Shown: positions 12,734 to 23,600 of the stretch, piece by piece
How positions within the stretch are numbered: position 1 is the first letter of the stretch
Layout: the number at the start of each line of letters is the position of its first letter
DNA from: Acanthaster planci
Lineage: Eukaryota > Echinodermata > Asteroidea > Valvatida > Acanthasteridae
Direction of reading: 5' to 3'
Assembly (NCBI RefSeq): GCF_001949145.1
Contig: NW_019091507.1
Location: forward strand, 650,747-714,746
Length of the DNA stretch: 64,000 bases
Program-made: the position numbers and the translations under genes
Notes under the pieces: model-generated
Databases searched by the model: none
Seen by the model: the letters and a program-made list of their open reading frames with translations, nothing else
What the model was told of the DNA's origin: nothing

Positions 12734-13879
12734 AAACCAGTGCTGACAGCATTCACCCCCACCATGAAAGTGGTCACAGTCCAGTGGAAATGAACAGCCA
12801 ATGAAAGAGCTTTCTGTGGTATGATCTGCTGTCTGAGAGGGGTGAGCATTCGCTTGTATCTGGCATAATGACAATTAATATTTTGAATGCCATTATTTAA
12901 AAAGACTATTGTTTGCACAAGTGTTTCACTGTTGTATTTAATCCTGATGATTTCTCTGCACTTTAAGCGTCTTTCCCTCAAAGTGAAAAGTGTGTCTTTA
13001 ATTAAAACAGTGTGGCAGAATTGATGTGCCACATGTAATTTCAAGTAAATATTGATACCTAAGACAGTTTAGCCATTCCTATCCACCTTGAGTTGAAGTG
13101 CACCCTCACCAGTGAAAGAAAGACTAGCTGATGAGAAGTTTTCCCACCGAGTTCCTGCATGCGTGGCGTTCGGCGCACACGCAAAGACTATACATTCCAG
13201 TATAAATTTGTTGTGCATATTCAGGCGTGCCCCGCACCAAACGCGCGTAAACTTGCATGCCTCCGCGATGACTTCGTACAGAGGACAGTCATTTTCATTT
13301 AAAAGTGCATCGTCTTTTGTTACCGCTTGGAGCAGTTTGGTCCAGAGCCCATCACTTGACTGGTCTCAAACAGTTTATAAAGCACTGGCTGGGTGTTTCA
13401 CTGTGCACCATATGTGCGTACCCATCTCCATACAAGGAGATTATTTACGACTGCTCACGAGAGGAACATACTATAACATGGATAGGGTGGTGATCAAAAA
13501 AGAAGGAGTAAAATTGTCAAACAAACTTATTGCAAAATCAGTCATTAGTCACATCACATTTATTTCATTAGTATTAGTTGTGATCATGCTGATTTGTGTG
13601 ACAACTATTCAATTTTTTCATTTTAAACAGATCTTGCAGAATGTTAATCAATAAGGGTAGTCAGCATTTTCCCAAAGTTTGGATTTGTTAAGAAACTAAA
13701 GCTAAATAGTATTAACAGATGAGCTGTTCCATCTTTATAGAAAAAGTACTCACTTTTCCAGGTTCATTCATGCATTATGTTGTCAGAATGAGGATGAGAT
13801 TGCTTGGAACCTGAGGAAGAAATTTTGGCAAATTTGGATTCAGTCGTGTGCCATTGCAAAGTGACATACGGTATTCTTT

Positions 13880-13885
13880 AATAAA
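13880..13885 (+). terminator. Candidate polyA signal, gene A (proximal)
   Basis: AATAAA about 1.15 kb after the gene A stop codon. The downstream sequence is only weakly GT-rich, so use is uncertain. Confidence 0.3.
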
Positions 13886-14260
13886 TGTGCAAGAACCCAG
13901 TAGGATATGACAAAGTTTGTTCCTGAGCAGGGTACTTTCCAGCAATCAGTTTCTTTCCCCCCAAAAGGGGGCAAAGCTTTGCTGTAGGGCGCCAAAGTTT
14001 ACGGCAATTTTATACTTATGGGGACTCAGTCTTACTCTACCAGTACTACCATGTTCCCAGTACATGTGCATGCATAAATAGGGCACGCGAAATCCAGATA
14101 CAAAAATTTCAAAGTAATGGTGATGGAACCAGGCCTGGAAAGTTGTGATTATTTTTAGAACCCAATATTCGTTCCATTTCATTTATTGTTTTAATGAATC
14201 AGATGGCTGGCCCATCTTTATCTAAGTTTTATTTGTCTCACATTTTTCTTAAAGGTTTTG

Positions 14261-14602
14261 TGTGGAATGTTTGATACACGTTTTTATGTTAAAGAAACGT
14301 TTGACCTTTTTTCCTGCTTAAAGAAGGCTCTTATTTTCACTGAGTATATATATCCAGGTATTACTTTAGTATCATTATTCAGTATTATTCAGCATTACTG
14401 ACGCCATATTTTTACACTGTCACATCAGTAGGTAAGTCAAGTGGAATGTTTAATACATGTACACGTTTTTGTGTACAACGTTTGACCTTTTTACCTGCTT
14501 AAAAAGGTTAGTTTTTCACTGAGTATGTATATCCAGGTATTACTTTAAATTATTCAGCATTATTGACACCATATTTTTACTCTGTCACATCAGTGGGTAA
14601 TT
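14261..14602. repeat. Tandem duplication of about 180 bp
   Basis: Two diverged copies start at GTGGAATGTTTGATAC (14261) and GTGGAATGTTTAATAC (14441). Each runs through ACGTTTGACC, TATCCAGGTATTACTTTA and a CACCATATTTTTAC-like block to GTCACATCAGT. No coding content is seen. Confidence 0.75.
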
Positions 14603-16564
14603 ATTCAAGTAACTGAATAATATAAAAAGACAGAAATCCTTAAAACCATGAAAATCAGCTGTCGGATTGGACCACATTTGGGTTTGTTTGGGCTGATGAT
14701 GCCACAGCTTCTGGGATACTTGGCATGCTTGGCTGAAGAGGCCCCATCCCCTCCCCGGAAGTGGAAACCTTCGCCAAACATTCTTATCTTGAAACCTTAT
14801 AAGCTACCCGTTTTGTTATAATTTTAAATTTTAGATTAAGCAAGGTCATGACTTAATTTGCAGGCAAACACATTCCGATCAATGCAATGAACTTGTTCAA
14901 CCCACCCTTGAAATTTTTGTCAGTTCATCAATGCAGAATTCGCATGCACATTCAATGCAAATACATGTGTACATTATGTATATATTGTGATGCCAAAAGG
15001 CAGATGTCTAAATTCAATGTTTATGTTTACTTTCCTGTGTAACAGATGCTTTCAATATGTTCAAGGTACTGTAGTTTGTACATAAATGTATTCTTTAGGC
15101 TGGATGCAATAAGGGTAAATGTGTGTATCTTTATCTAAAATTGTGATTGAAGAAATTTTTCACCTTTTTTCTCACTGGAATGAGAATTCATCATCTCTCA
15201 GGGGTTCATGAAATGAATTTTGCTGTAATTTGTTTTTTTACGTGTTCTCCTTCCTGAACTTGTTAAAGCAAGGAAACACTCTTTCTCGGCGTAGATTTGA
15301 AGTACGCCTTTTTCACTGCTTGCAGTACCCTAGCCATTTTTGCTGACAACTGAGGGCATGGTTGTGGTGATGCCATCATATAGGCACACATTGGAGCCAC
15401 AGCGACAGTCACACACATGACGCATGCTGTACGTATTTTTGAATTGAAACATGCATGCGTTTTAGGAACATTTCCCACTTGAATACAGCCTGTGTGTGAA
15501 TGTGTTAATGTTTAGCCTTAACTATGGCAACGGTCATAATTGTATGCGGGCATGTTCTATCTAGTGCCAACATGAGTGCATGTCTTCACATTGCAATGAT
15601 GATGGTCCTTGGAGGGGAACTCAGAGCTTGCATGCATGTTTGTGCTTAGTTTTTGCACTGAGTGCATGCAACTACCGGAAAGTTCTGTTCAAATGTATCG
15701 TCTTTGAGTGTGTGCTGCAACCTTGTCTCTAGCAGTCACTTTATCCAGCTTTGCTTCCAGTAGTAACCCCTGGAAAGCAAAACTCTCTTCCTGTATTCTG
15801 ATCCGATGCATCAACAGCGAGGAAAGGCTTTATCTCATGTATTTGGTGTTTATAATTTCACTGTGTTATGTGTTTCACATTTGTTGTGACTTACTATATC
15901 CACTTTCACTGGTAAACATTCCGCTCTCTCCATTTTGATCATAATTATGAAAAACTGTGATGCTGCATATTGCTTGAATGGGAATTTAACTTTTTATCTT
16001 TGAAAAAGGCCACAAAGAATTGACTCTTTTGAATACCAGACACAAATGATGATTGAAAGCATGGTCAAGCACCAGACTATTAATTATTAATACATGCATC
16101 CAAAATTTGTTTATATATGCAAATGATCCAGTGCAATGGTGAGAGCAGGACTGGTAGCCACCGAGTGCACTGCTCAACTTCTTGTATCACATGTAGTCTA
16201 CTTTTAATAGAACATATGAACCCAAACTGCATGCTGCATCTGAAAGTATATTCTGGCTTTTATGTAGAGAAGCCATGAAGACAACGGAACAGACAACTGG
16301 GAAAAAACCAAAAAAACAAAATAAATGAAAAGATTCCCTCAGTATTTGATGTTGAAGTTTTCAATGCGCCGAATTGAAGGTTCTCTCCTGCATGACTGTT
16401 TTTTCAAGACTGTTGGAAACCAAATTAATGGTATATAGGACTGATGTACATGCATTTCTACAATTCTAGTAAATTTCTTTTAAAAGGATTTTTTTTCTAT
16501 TTGGCTAATACGAAGTTTTGTGTAAATTTGCATATTTTGTATAATTATGTAATATGCCTTTGTA

Positions 16565-16640
16565 GGGAGTCAGGTTGGCATAGCTTTCTATCCTTGCTTT
16601 TCACCTTTGCAATCCACTGTTTGAATCCCACCAGAATTTT
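16565..16640 (+). mobile_element. tRNA-derived SINE head (candidate)
   Basis: Has the layout of a tRNA-type RNA polymerase III promoter. An A-box-like segment lies in GGAGTCAGGTTGGCATAG (from 16566), followed about 50 bases later by a B box, GTTTGAATCCC (16619-16629), then a C-rich acceptor-like CACC. No intact cloverleaf can be drawn, so it is a SINE remnant and not a tRNA gene. Confidence 0.5.
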
Positions 16641-17095
16641 AGACACAGTATTCATAAAATAATAATGAAATGGTACAGTGAACAAAGATATCTTTTTTTC
16701 CCTGAAATTATAGAAAAAGCCCAAGGCAATTTATTTATGGGCTATTTTATATTTCAATGTGTCAGTTGACTGTTATTCATAACAAGTAGAAGACTTCCAA
16801 CGGAAATAAGTACAGCTCGACAAATGTCAGTTTTGCAATGTATTGGGAGTAGAGATATCCTTTTCTGAGTTATATATGTTTCTGAGTTATATATGTTTAT
16901 TTGATGTGATACCATATCTACCGCATATAGAATTGATATACTACACGTATGTTCAAGATACTTCGTGTTGGTGAATGCACACTGATGCCCTAACCGGTGA
17001 ATGAAATTATGCATTTGCCTCCAGCAGTAATTGTACTTTTTTAATGAATTTTTATAAGGCAGCTGTGTTGTATTTGTGGCAGTTTCATGTCTTGC

Positions 17096-17101
17096 AATAA
17101 A
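17096..17101 (+). terminator. Candidate polyA signal, gene A (distal)
   Basis: AATAAA followed 30-50 bases later by the GT/T-rich run GTCTTGTCCTGGTGTTT, the usual arrangement of a cleavage and polyadenylation site. If used, the 3' UTR of gene A would be about 4.4 kb. Confidence 0.45.
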
Positions 17102-17313
17102 CTGGATTAATGATGTTAAATTAACATGACTGTCTTGTCCTGGTGTTTCATTACAAGCTTAGAGCGAAGTTGTGTTATTTTTCTAGCGGAGAAAATCCGG
17201 GAAAGCAAATTATGGGCAGCCTCTTCTATGATTCCAGCTGTGCTGTGAATTTATTTCATTACGCTTGCTAGATTAGCCACGCCCCTTTCCTGCTTTAGCG
17301 TATACTTGCATCA

Positions 17314-17321
17314 TATATATA
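17314..17321 (+). promoter_or_regulatory. TATA-like element upstream of gene B
   Basis: TATATATA lies about 290 bases before the gene B start codon, in the only short spacer region with promoter-like composition. No initiator is identifiable, so this is a guess from position and sequence. Confidence 0.2.
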
Positions 17322-17609
17322 GTCACCACGCTAGGTTGATTATAGTGTGCGTCAACTTAAGTTTCTCATTCAAACTAATAGCTACAACGTTCAGTTTTAC
17401 ACGATAAGTGAACACTACTACCCTCTTAAAAATTACAATCAATGAAAAATGTACAGGCCTAGCTGCGTTAAAAATAATTCCCGGTTGACTCGGTAAGTCC
17501 AAGTCCAAATATATGCTGGCTCCTGCAGTCAATTGTTTACACAGTACGTTTTACACGTTCGTGTATTTGCAGCGCGCTAAATTTTGATCAAATGCGCTCC
17601 GCATCCAAA

Positions 17610-20600
17610 ATGGCACCGTCGGCGGCAGAGTTCGCCAGTGCGTGGGGGCAGCCAACTTCTACACTGGATTGGTGCGAAGAAAACTACTTGGCGAGTCCTT
17701 ATATTGCAGAACTGTGTAAGTTTACATTGATTTTGAATACTTTCTGTCTTTTATCTTGACTTCTTGGTGATACCCGTATTTGCGCGATTCTTCATGAACA
17801 ACAGAAATCATCAATGTTGCTTATTTATATCCTAGAGTTCGCTGTCCGACTCAGTGCATTTGGTGTACAGAGCTGAGCATCATGATGAAATGATCACTAA
17901 ATTTGGACTTTTTGTTTGTGACTGAAGTGTTCAGTGTTACTGAAATACAAAAAAATGCATGAATGATGCTTAAATGTGCTAGAGCTAAAGAAAAAGCCAG
18001 TCTTACTGATATACACAAAAAAAAGGAATGATGCTTAAATGGGTTTTTGCATGCCTGGTGATTTACAGGCAGATATCCCACTTTTTAAAAATTTCCTGTG
18101 TAGTAAATTTCCACAATTACTTTCCTTCAGTAACACCCGTCTAGTTTTTGTTCTCTCAACTTTGCCAGTGTTTCTTCTGATGAATTTTTTTGTTGGGGGG
18201 GGGGGAATTAGCTCTTTTATCTTGGTGCACGTCACTCTACCTATAACCCCTAATAAAGTTAGGTGGCAGTGTCATTTTTGTATCCCACAGGGAACTCCTT
18301 GAGTAGTGTGGTTATCATTGGGATTCCCATCATTTCCCTACTGTCCTTTTCACTCTGGAATGTGGAAAAGAGATTCTTTGTGGCATGCTGGTGCTTCCTA
18401 GGTATGTTGAAGGTTTGTTTGTTGAAATGAGAAAGGATGGTAACTCAAATTGATGAGGTAAAAAAAAAAACATTCATAATTGTGGAAAACAAAAGGTCAT
18501 TTTAATAGCCAATCAAATAGGTTTGAAGATTTGTCGTCAAAATACAATGTTATTTTTTCTGTTAAAATGGCCCCTATGTAGCTTTCTCCAAGGCGATAGA
18601 ATTCTACAGTATAGGGTTTTTTTTCTCTGACATCCACTCAGTGGAGGCAACTTGCCTTGTATTGTTGGCTGGGTTCATTTTCCTATCCAAGACACAGGCT
18701 CCATAGCAAGTCCTACTCTGTGAAAAGCACCTTGGCTACTGCCAGTTTACAAGCAATCATACAAAGAAGTTGGGTAAATTCTCAAACACATTTGCCTGTA
18801 ACCACCTCAGATGGGGAAGACTAACAATCTACTGAGAACTAGACTAACAATGGAAAGGTTGCTGTAGGCATCTCTGCATCTTATTATCATGGTAACAAAA
18901 CAACAAACATGCAATCATGTTTGCCTGTTCTAGAAAGAACAAATTTGGGCACTGGATTATACATGTACCTGTAAAAGCACACCTAATCAGTCTTAAGCTT
19001 GTACATAGGAGCCCCTGCTTCCCTGGGATTTTTACACTGAGTGTAACTCTAGTTTCCATTATACATTTAGTTGAGCACTCAACCAATGTGAGCCTAGCCA
19101 AATTTATTGTCAAGCAGTAGGCCTGTATGTGTTTTGCAAATGTGCAATTCACCAAGTATGAATAAAAGCCCTGTATCATTCACATTTATAAATGGTCCAT
19201 GTCCAAAGGTTTTTTTCCAAGTTTCAGTTTTCTAAGAGTCATGTATATCCCAATAAAAAAAAGTGTGTTGACCTAGCATCAAAGGCAAAGTTCATTGCCA
19301 TCTGTGAGGTGTAACCTTGACAACTAGAATGAAATTGTCCCAATTAAAAAGTGCAGTAACCTGCATTGCTATCAGTGAGGCGTTTGTTACTGGAAACAGC
19401 TCAAAACTCCTGTGGTTTGCTGTAAAGGAAGGTGTACTGAACTTGGGCAAGCATCTTTTATAACGTGGTGCTCGGATGTTTTAAGACAAAGTTTAGAGGG
19501 GGATGGAATCAATAAATTGTTGGTTGGCGGATCCAAGCCTTCTCAAAATAAACATTTTCATTTTTTTCCAGTTCTGAATCTGGAAGGTTGACAGATCGGA
19601 GCACCAACTTAAAGTCTTGCCTTATTTGGGAGAAAATTTTGATCACATGGGAAGGGGCTGATTTATGTTCCCAATATGCATTTTTTTTGGGGGGGGAGGA
19701 TGGGCCTTGGGATCATTTATCCATTTCCGTACTGATCGATGAAAAATAGAGAAAAGTCATGTCTAGTGCTTTAAAGACAGACATTTTCAAGCAGTTTAGT
19801 TAGTAATTGTCAGACTTGGATGTTTGGGTGATGATGTGATCAATGGATCAGGCAAGGACGGAGGGGGAAGGCTTACATGTGTAACTGAAAGTGAAAATTA
19901 GACATCAGAGCCGGGCAAACACTTCCTTGTTTGACATTATGACATCTGTATTATGTATGTGTACATTGAGTTTCTGTTTTCTGCAGTCGACCAATTAAAC
20001 AGTAATAAATGACCTAGTTCCGTAAAGATCAAATCCCAAAATGTTTCCCATCACAAAAATTCCTTGAAGTGTCTTTGTTTCATTTTCTCTATGTATAGCC
20101 GTAGGCATAAGCTCCTTGGCCTTCCATATGACTCTGCTGTATGAAACACAGGTAAGAAAATGCATGGTGGATGGGAAACAATCCAAAGCGAGCAACTCTA
20201 ACCATAGAAAAATTGTTGAGATTGTTCATATTTAGGATAAATGTGCTTAATTCTTGTGAGACAGTAGAAATTGGCAGGTGCTGTCATTTCCCTTCCAGTT
20301 GATGATGACCACCAATTTTTATTTTTCACTCTTTGACTATACTACTGGCCAGTGGCATAGGGCGGAAGGGTTGCATGCCTCCCACAAATTCCCAGTGCCC
20401 CCCCTTAAGGTGCCCCCTCACAAAATAAAATGGATGAATGGATAGTGAACAAGGCTAACAAAATTAAACAAGGCTAACAACATTTTGCCCCCCCCAGATA
20501 AGATGCGAGCCGGTGCCCCCTTTGTGCCCCTCCCACTAGTAAAATCCTAGCAACATCAGTGCCACCAGCAGCAATGCCAGTTTTCAGGTTTAAAAGCCCA

Positions 20601-23600
20601 TTTCAAGCTTCTTGAAGTAGCAAGTAAAATTTGCATAAATTTTAAACACAGCTTATCACAACAGCATCCATGTAGCAAATAACTATAAATGTAAATATTT
20701 TCAGTCATACCAATTTACGAAGGACAAAAGTGGCTGCTGAATCAAACAGGTGGATTTGAAGAAAAAGTAGCCTATTTTGGTTACAGTCAAACCTCATTAA
20801 TATATTAACGAGGTTTCACTGTAACCACAATATAAGGCCACTGTTAATACAGCCTTCTGCTTATAACAAGGAAATGTTTAGGTCCCAATCCTTTTTTCAT
20901 TATTGTTTTCATTTTAAGGACCTCTTACCGATGAGGTTCAAGTGTACGGTACATGAATGTTTAATAGCCCATATTTTTACTTTTATTTTGCAGCTGATGG
21001 ACGAGTTGTCTATGATCTGGGGAGGGTGTGTGTTGGTGTATTTATTGTGAGTTAATTCATCAATAGTTTAAATTTCTGTTGATAAAAACCAAAGACAGCA
21101 CTTTTAGAATAACAAATTGAAAGTACTACTGGTCTGTTTCTTGGGCCAGCACAGCTGTATACATCTTCCTTCTCAGCAAGCGGACTTGGTGTTCTGCATT
21201 GTATCCACAAATTGAATTAGTGCATTGTACAGGTCATTTGGGATAATAAGATTGCATGCAGGATTATAGCCCTTTCGTGCAAACTCACACAAAGTGTTTG
21301 AGCTGCATGGCCTGACATCAGGTGTTTTATCCTGACTGACCTCGCTGTACCAAACTGGCTGACTGGTAACTGCATGTGTTTGGATGAATATATATGTTGG
21401 TTAGAAATTGTACCTACTGTTTGTACACCATATCACTTTGAGCAAAAAACCTTAGAAAGTTAATGTATTTTTACATTTTGATAAATTGTGGAGCATGCAC
21501 GAATCATACCTGCAACTAACGAAAGGCATGGATATTGTAGCGCCGGTGGGTCCGGCCGGTGGGGGTGCCAGCTCGGACCCGCATGGAGTTGGCTGGCTGC
21601 CCCCGCTGGTATGCGAACGGCCCGGGGTTTTCCCGCCTCGCGCCTGTGCAGTCCCTGCCGACGGGCGCCATGTTTAGAGCTTGTCTGAAGAACACATTGT
21701 TGTGGACGCTACAGCAATAAAACAGAGATTTCGTGACCAGAACAGCGAGTTGCGGCTGTGTGTGAATCTATACTAGCGTCGAACGCTGATCCGTAGGACA
21801 GGCTACAATATATTGCTAATTTTGAGCAGAATGTGCACAAATCTCTTACATGTACACGTTGCACTTTCACTCCAGAGGAACACAAAATCTGTGTGGATTT
21901 AATGATCAGAAAGTGCCGAATACATGCATACTTACAAATTTTCTGTTTTTCAAATCATTGCCACAGTTTCAGCCATGACTCAAAGCCCAACAGCAACAGT
22001 CTTCCACTGGTGGCATTTCTGCTGCTTTATGCCCTGTGTGTCACACTTATTTATCTTCTAACAAAAGAGCCTGTTTTCCATCAGGTATGTTGAAATTATT
22101 TGAAAACTGTGTAGTGTGACAGCCAGGATCATCCGACCAAAGTCTCATGATCTCTAACCCATCCACCTATCTTTTGGACTGGCTATAATAAGTGTGATTT
22201 TGATGTAGGCACTGTGCCAAACTACTTTAAAAATTGTCGGCCTTAGAGGCCTGTTGAATACAAATTTGGACTCCACTGTTTTCACGTTGGCATTATGTAT
22301 TAATCAATATATGATTGTAACTGTGCACATTTATTTTGGAACAGGTCAAATCGTAATTCATACCTTCCTGGTATCTTGATCTATTTTCAGGTTGCCTTTA
22401 GTCTACAAGTCATTACTGTAATGCTTAGAGGCATCCAAAGGTATAGAATCAAGTATGTTCAAGTATGTTACACACGTGCTCATCTACTTGCAAGGTGATA
22501 AATTTTCAAAGGGTAAAAAGGGGCTTTTCTTGGTGGAAATTGTGTGCATGTTTTATGGCTCATGCCTTTTCACCTGACTCCTAGCTTGTGCTGGGAAAAC
22601 TCAACCCTCCAAAGAAATTCTAGAATTCAAGTGTAATACAAAATCCTTCAGAGCAACTGATCAGATTTCAAATTAGCTGAGGCATATGATGTGTATCTTG
22701 TTTGTCACCAAATATTTAGCTGCTAGTATTTATTTTGAGGACACATAGTGACAGAAAAATTAAAAGACTGATGATGTTAGTTTGTACAAGTGTTTCTCAA
22801 GATGTGTGACAAAAGCACAAATTTGCACTTGAAAATTTTCAACAAGTAGAGTATTTAAACTTCCTGTAAATTAAAATATGGGACTCGCTGGCTCTCTTTT
22901 TTCGGACACCGGTACCATACAAGAAATATTTTGGCTACACGTAGGTCTGGTTGTGTTGGCTAATTCTAAAACAAGACTCAACTTTGCATTGAGTACCCTT
23001 TTACAAAGTAATCATCCATCATCATTTTTTTATCCCCAGGAAATATTCCTATTCAGGGTCACTCAGGCTGCTGTTTTTTTCATTGGTGCTATATTCCGTT
23101 GGATTTGTGTTGTGGCTCACTGACACTGCATTCTGCTTACACTTGAGGTAATGTACATTAATAGAGTGTAAACATTTTCAAAATGTATAGCCATTTAAGA
23201 AGAATTGAAGCAAAGTATTCTTCAATCACTGGGATTTTTAAAAAGAAAACTCCTTGTTCTTTATTTTCAGAGACTTTACAGTAGACCCACAGCAAGTTCT
23301 TTAATTTTGTATGTAAATTGAAATTATTTCTTATTTTGTTCAGTAATACGAGGCTGCCCTGCAGTCATGAGTACAATAGTTCAGATAGGTTCAAGTAATA
23401 TATGCATAGTTAACAATTTTTCCACGAAAGATACTTGTCAAATGTCCAAAGATACTATTAGTGCCACATGTACTAATAGATGCATGTATGAAATTCTATT
23501 GCAATGCCGAAGGATCCATTCACTCTCCAGAAGAAGAAAAAAAAATTGGTACGTCAGTCAGGGCCAGATTAACCTCAGGCCCTAAACATTAGTGTTCTGA

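Larger units (their letters stand above)
12734..17591. other. Gene A 3' region and spacer before gene B
   Basis: No coding exon is recognised. It probably includes a 3' UTR of gene A, because AATAAA signals occur at 13880-13885 and 17096-17101. It also holds a 180-bp tandem duplication, a tRNA-like SINE head, and the likely promoter of gene B in its last few hundred bases. A 180-codon open frame (13112-13654) shows no family similarity and is treated as chance. Confidence 0.5.

Noticed and set aside
12610-13044. 144-codon minus-strand frame over the last exon of gene A
   Set aside because: Antisense shadow across a confirmed exon.
13112-13654. 180-codon open frame after gene A with a hydrophobic C-terminal segment
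   Set aside because: No recognisable family, lies in the probable 3' UTR, and its composition looks random. Worth a homology search only.
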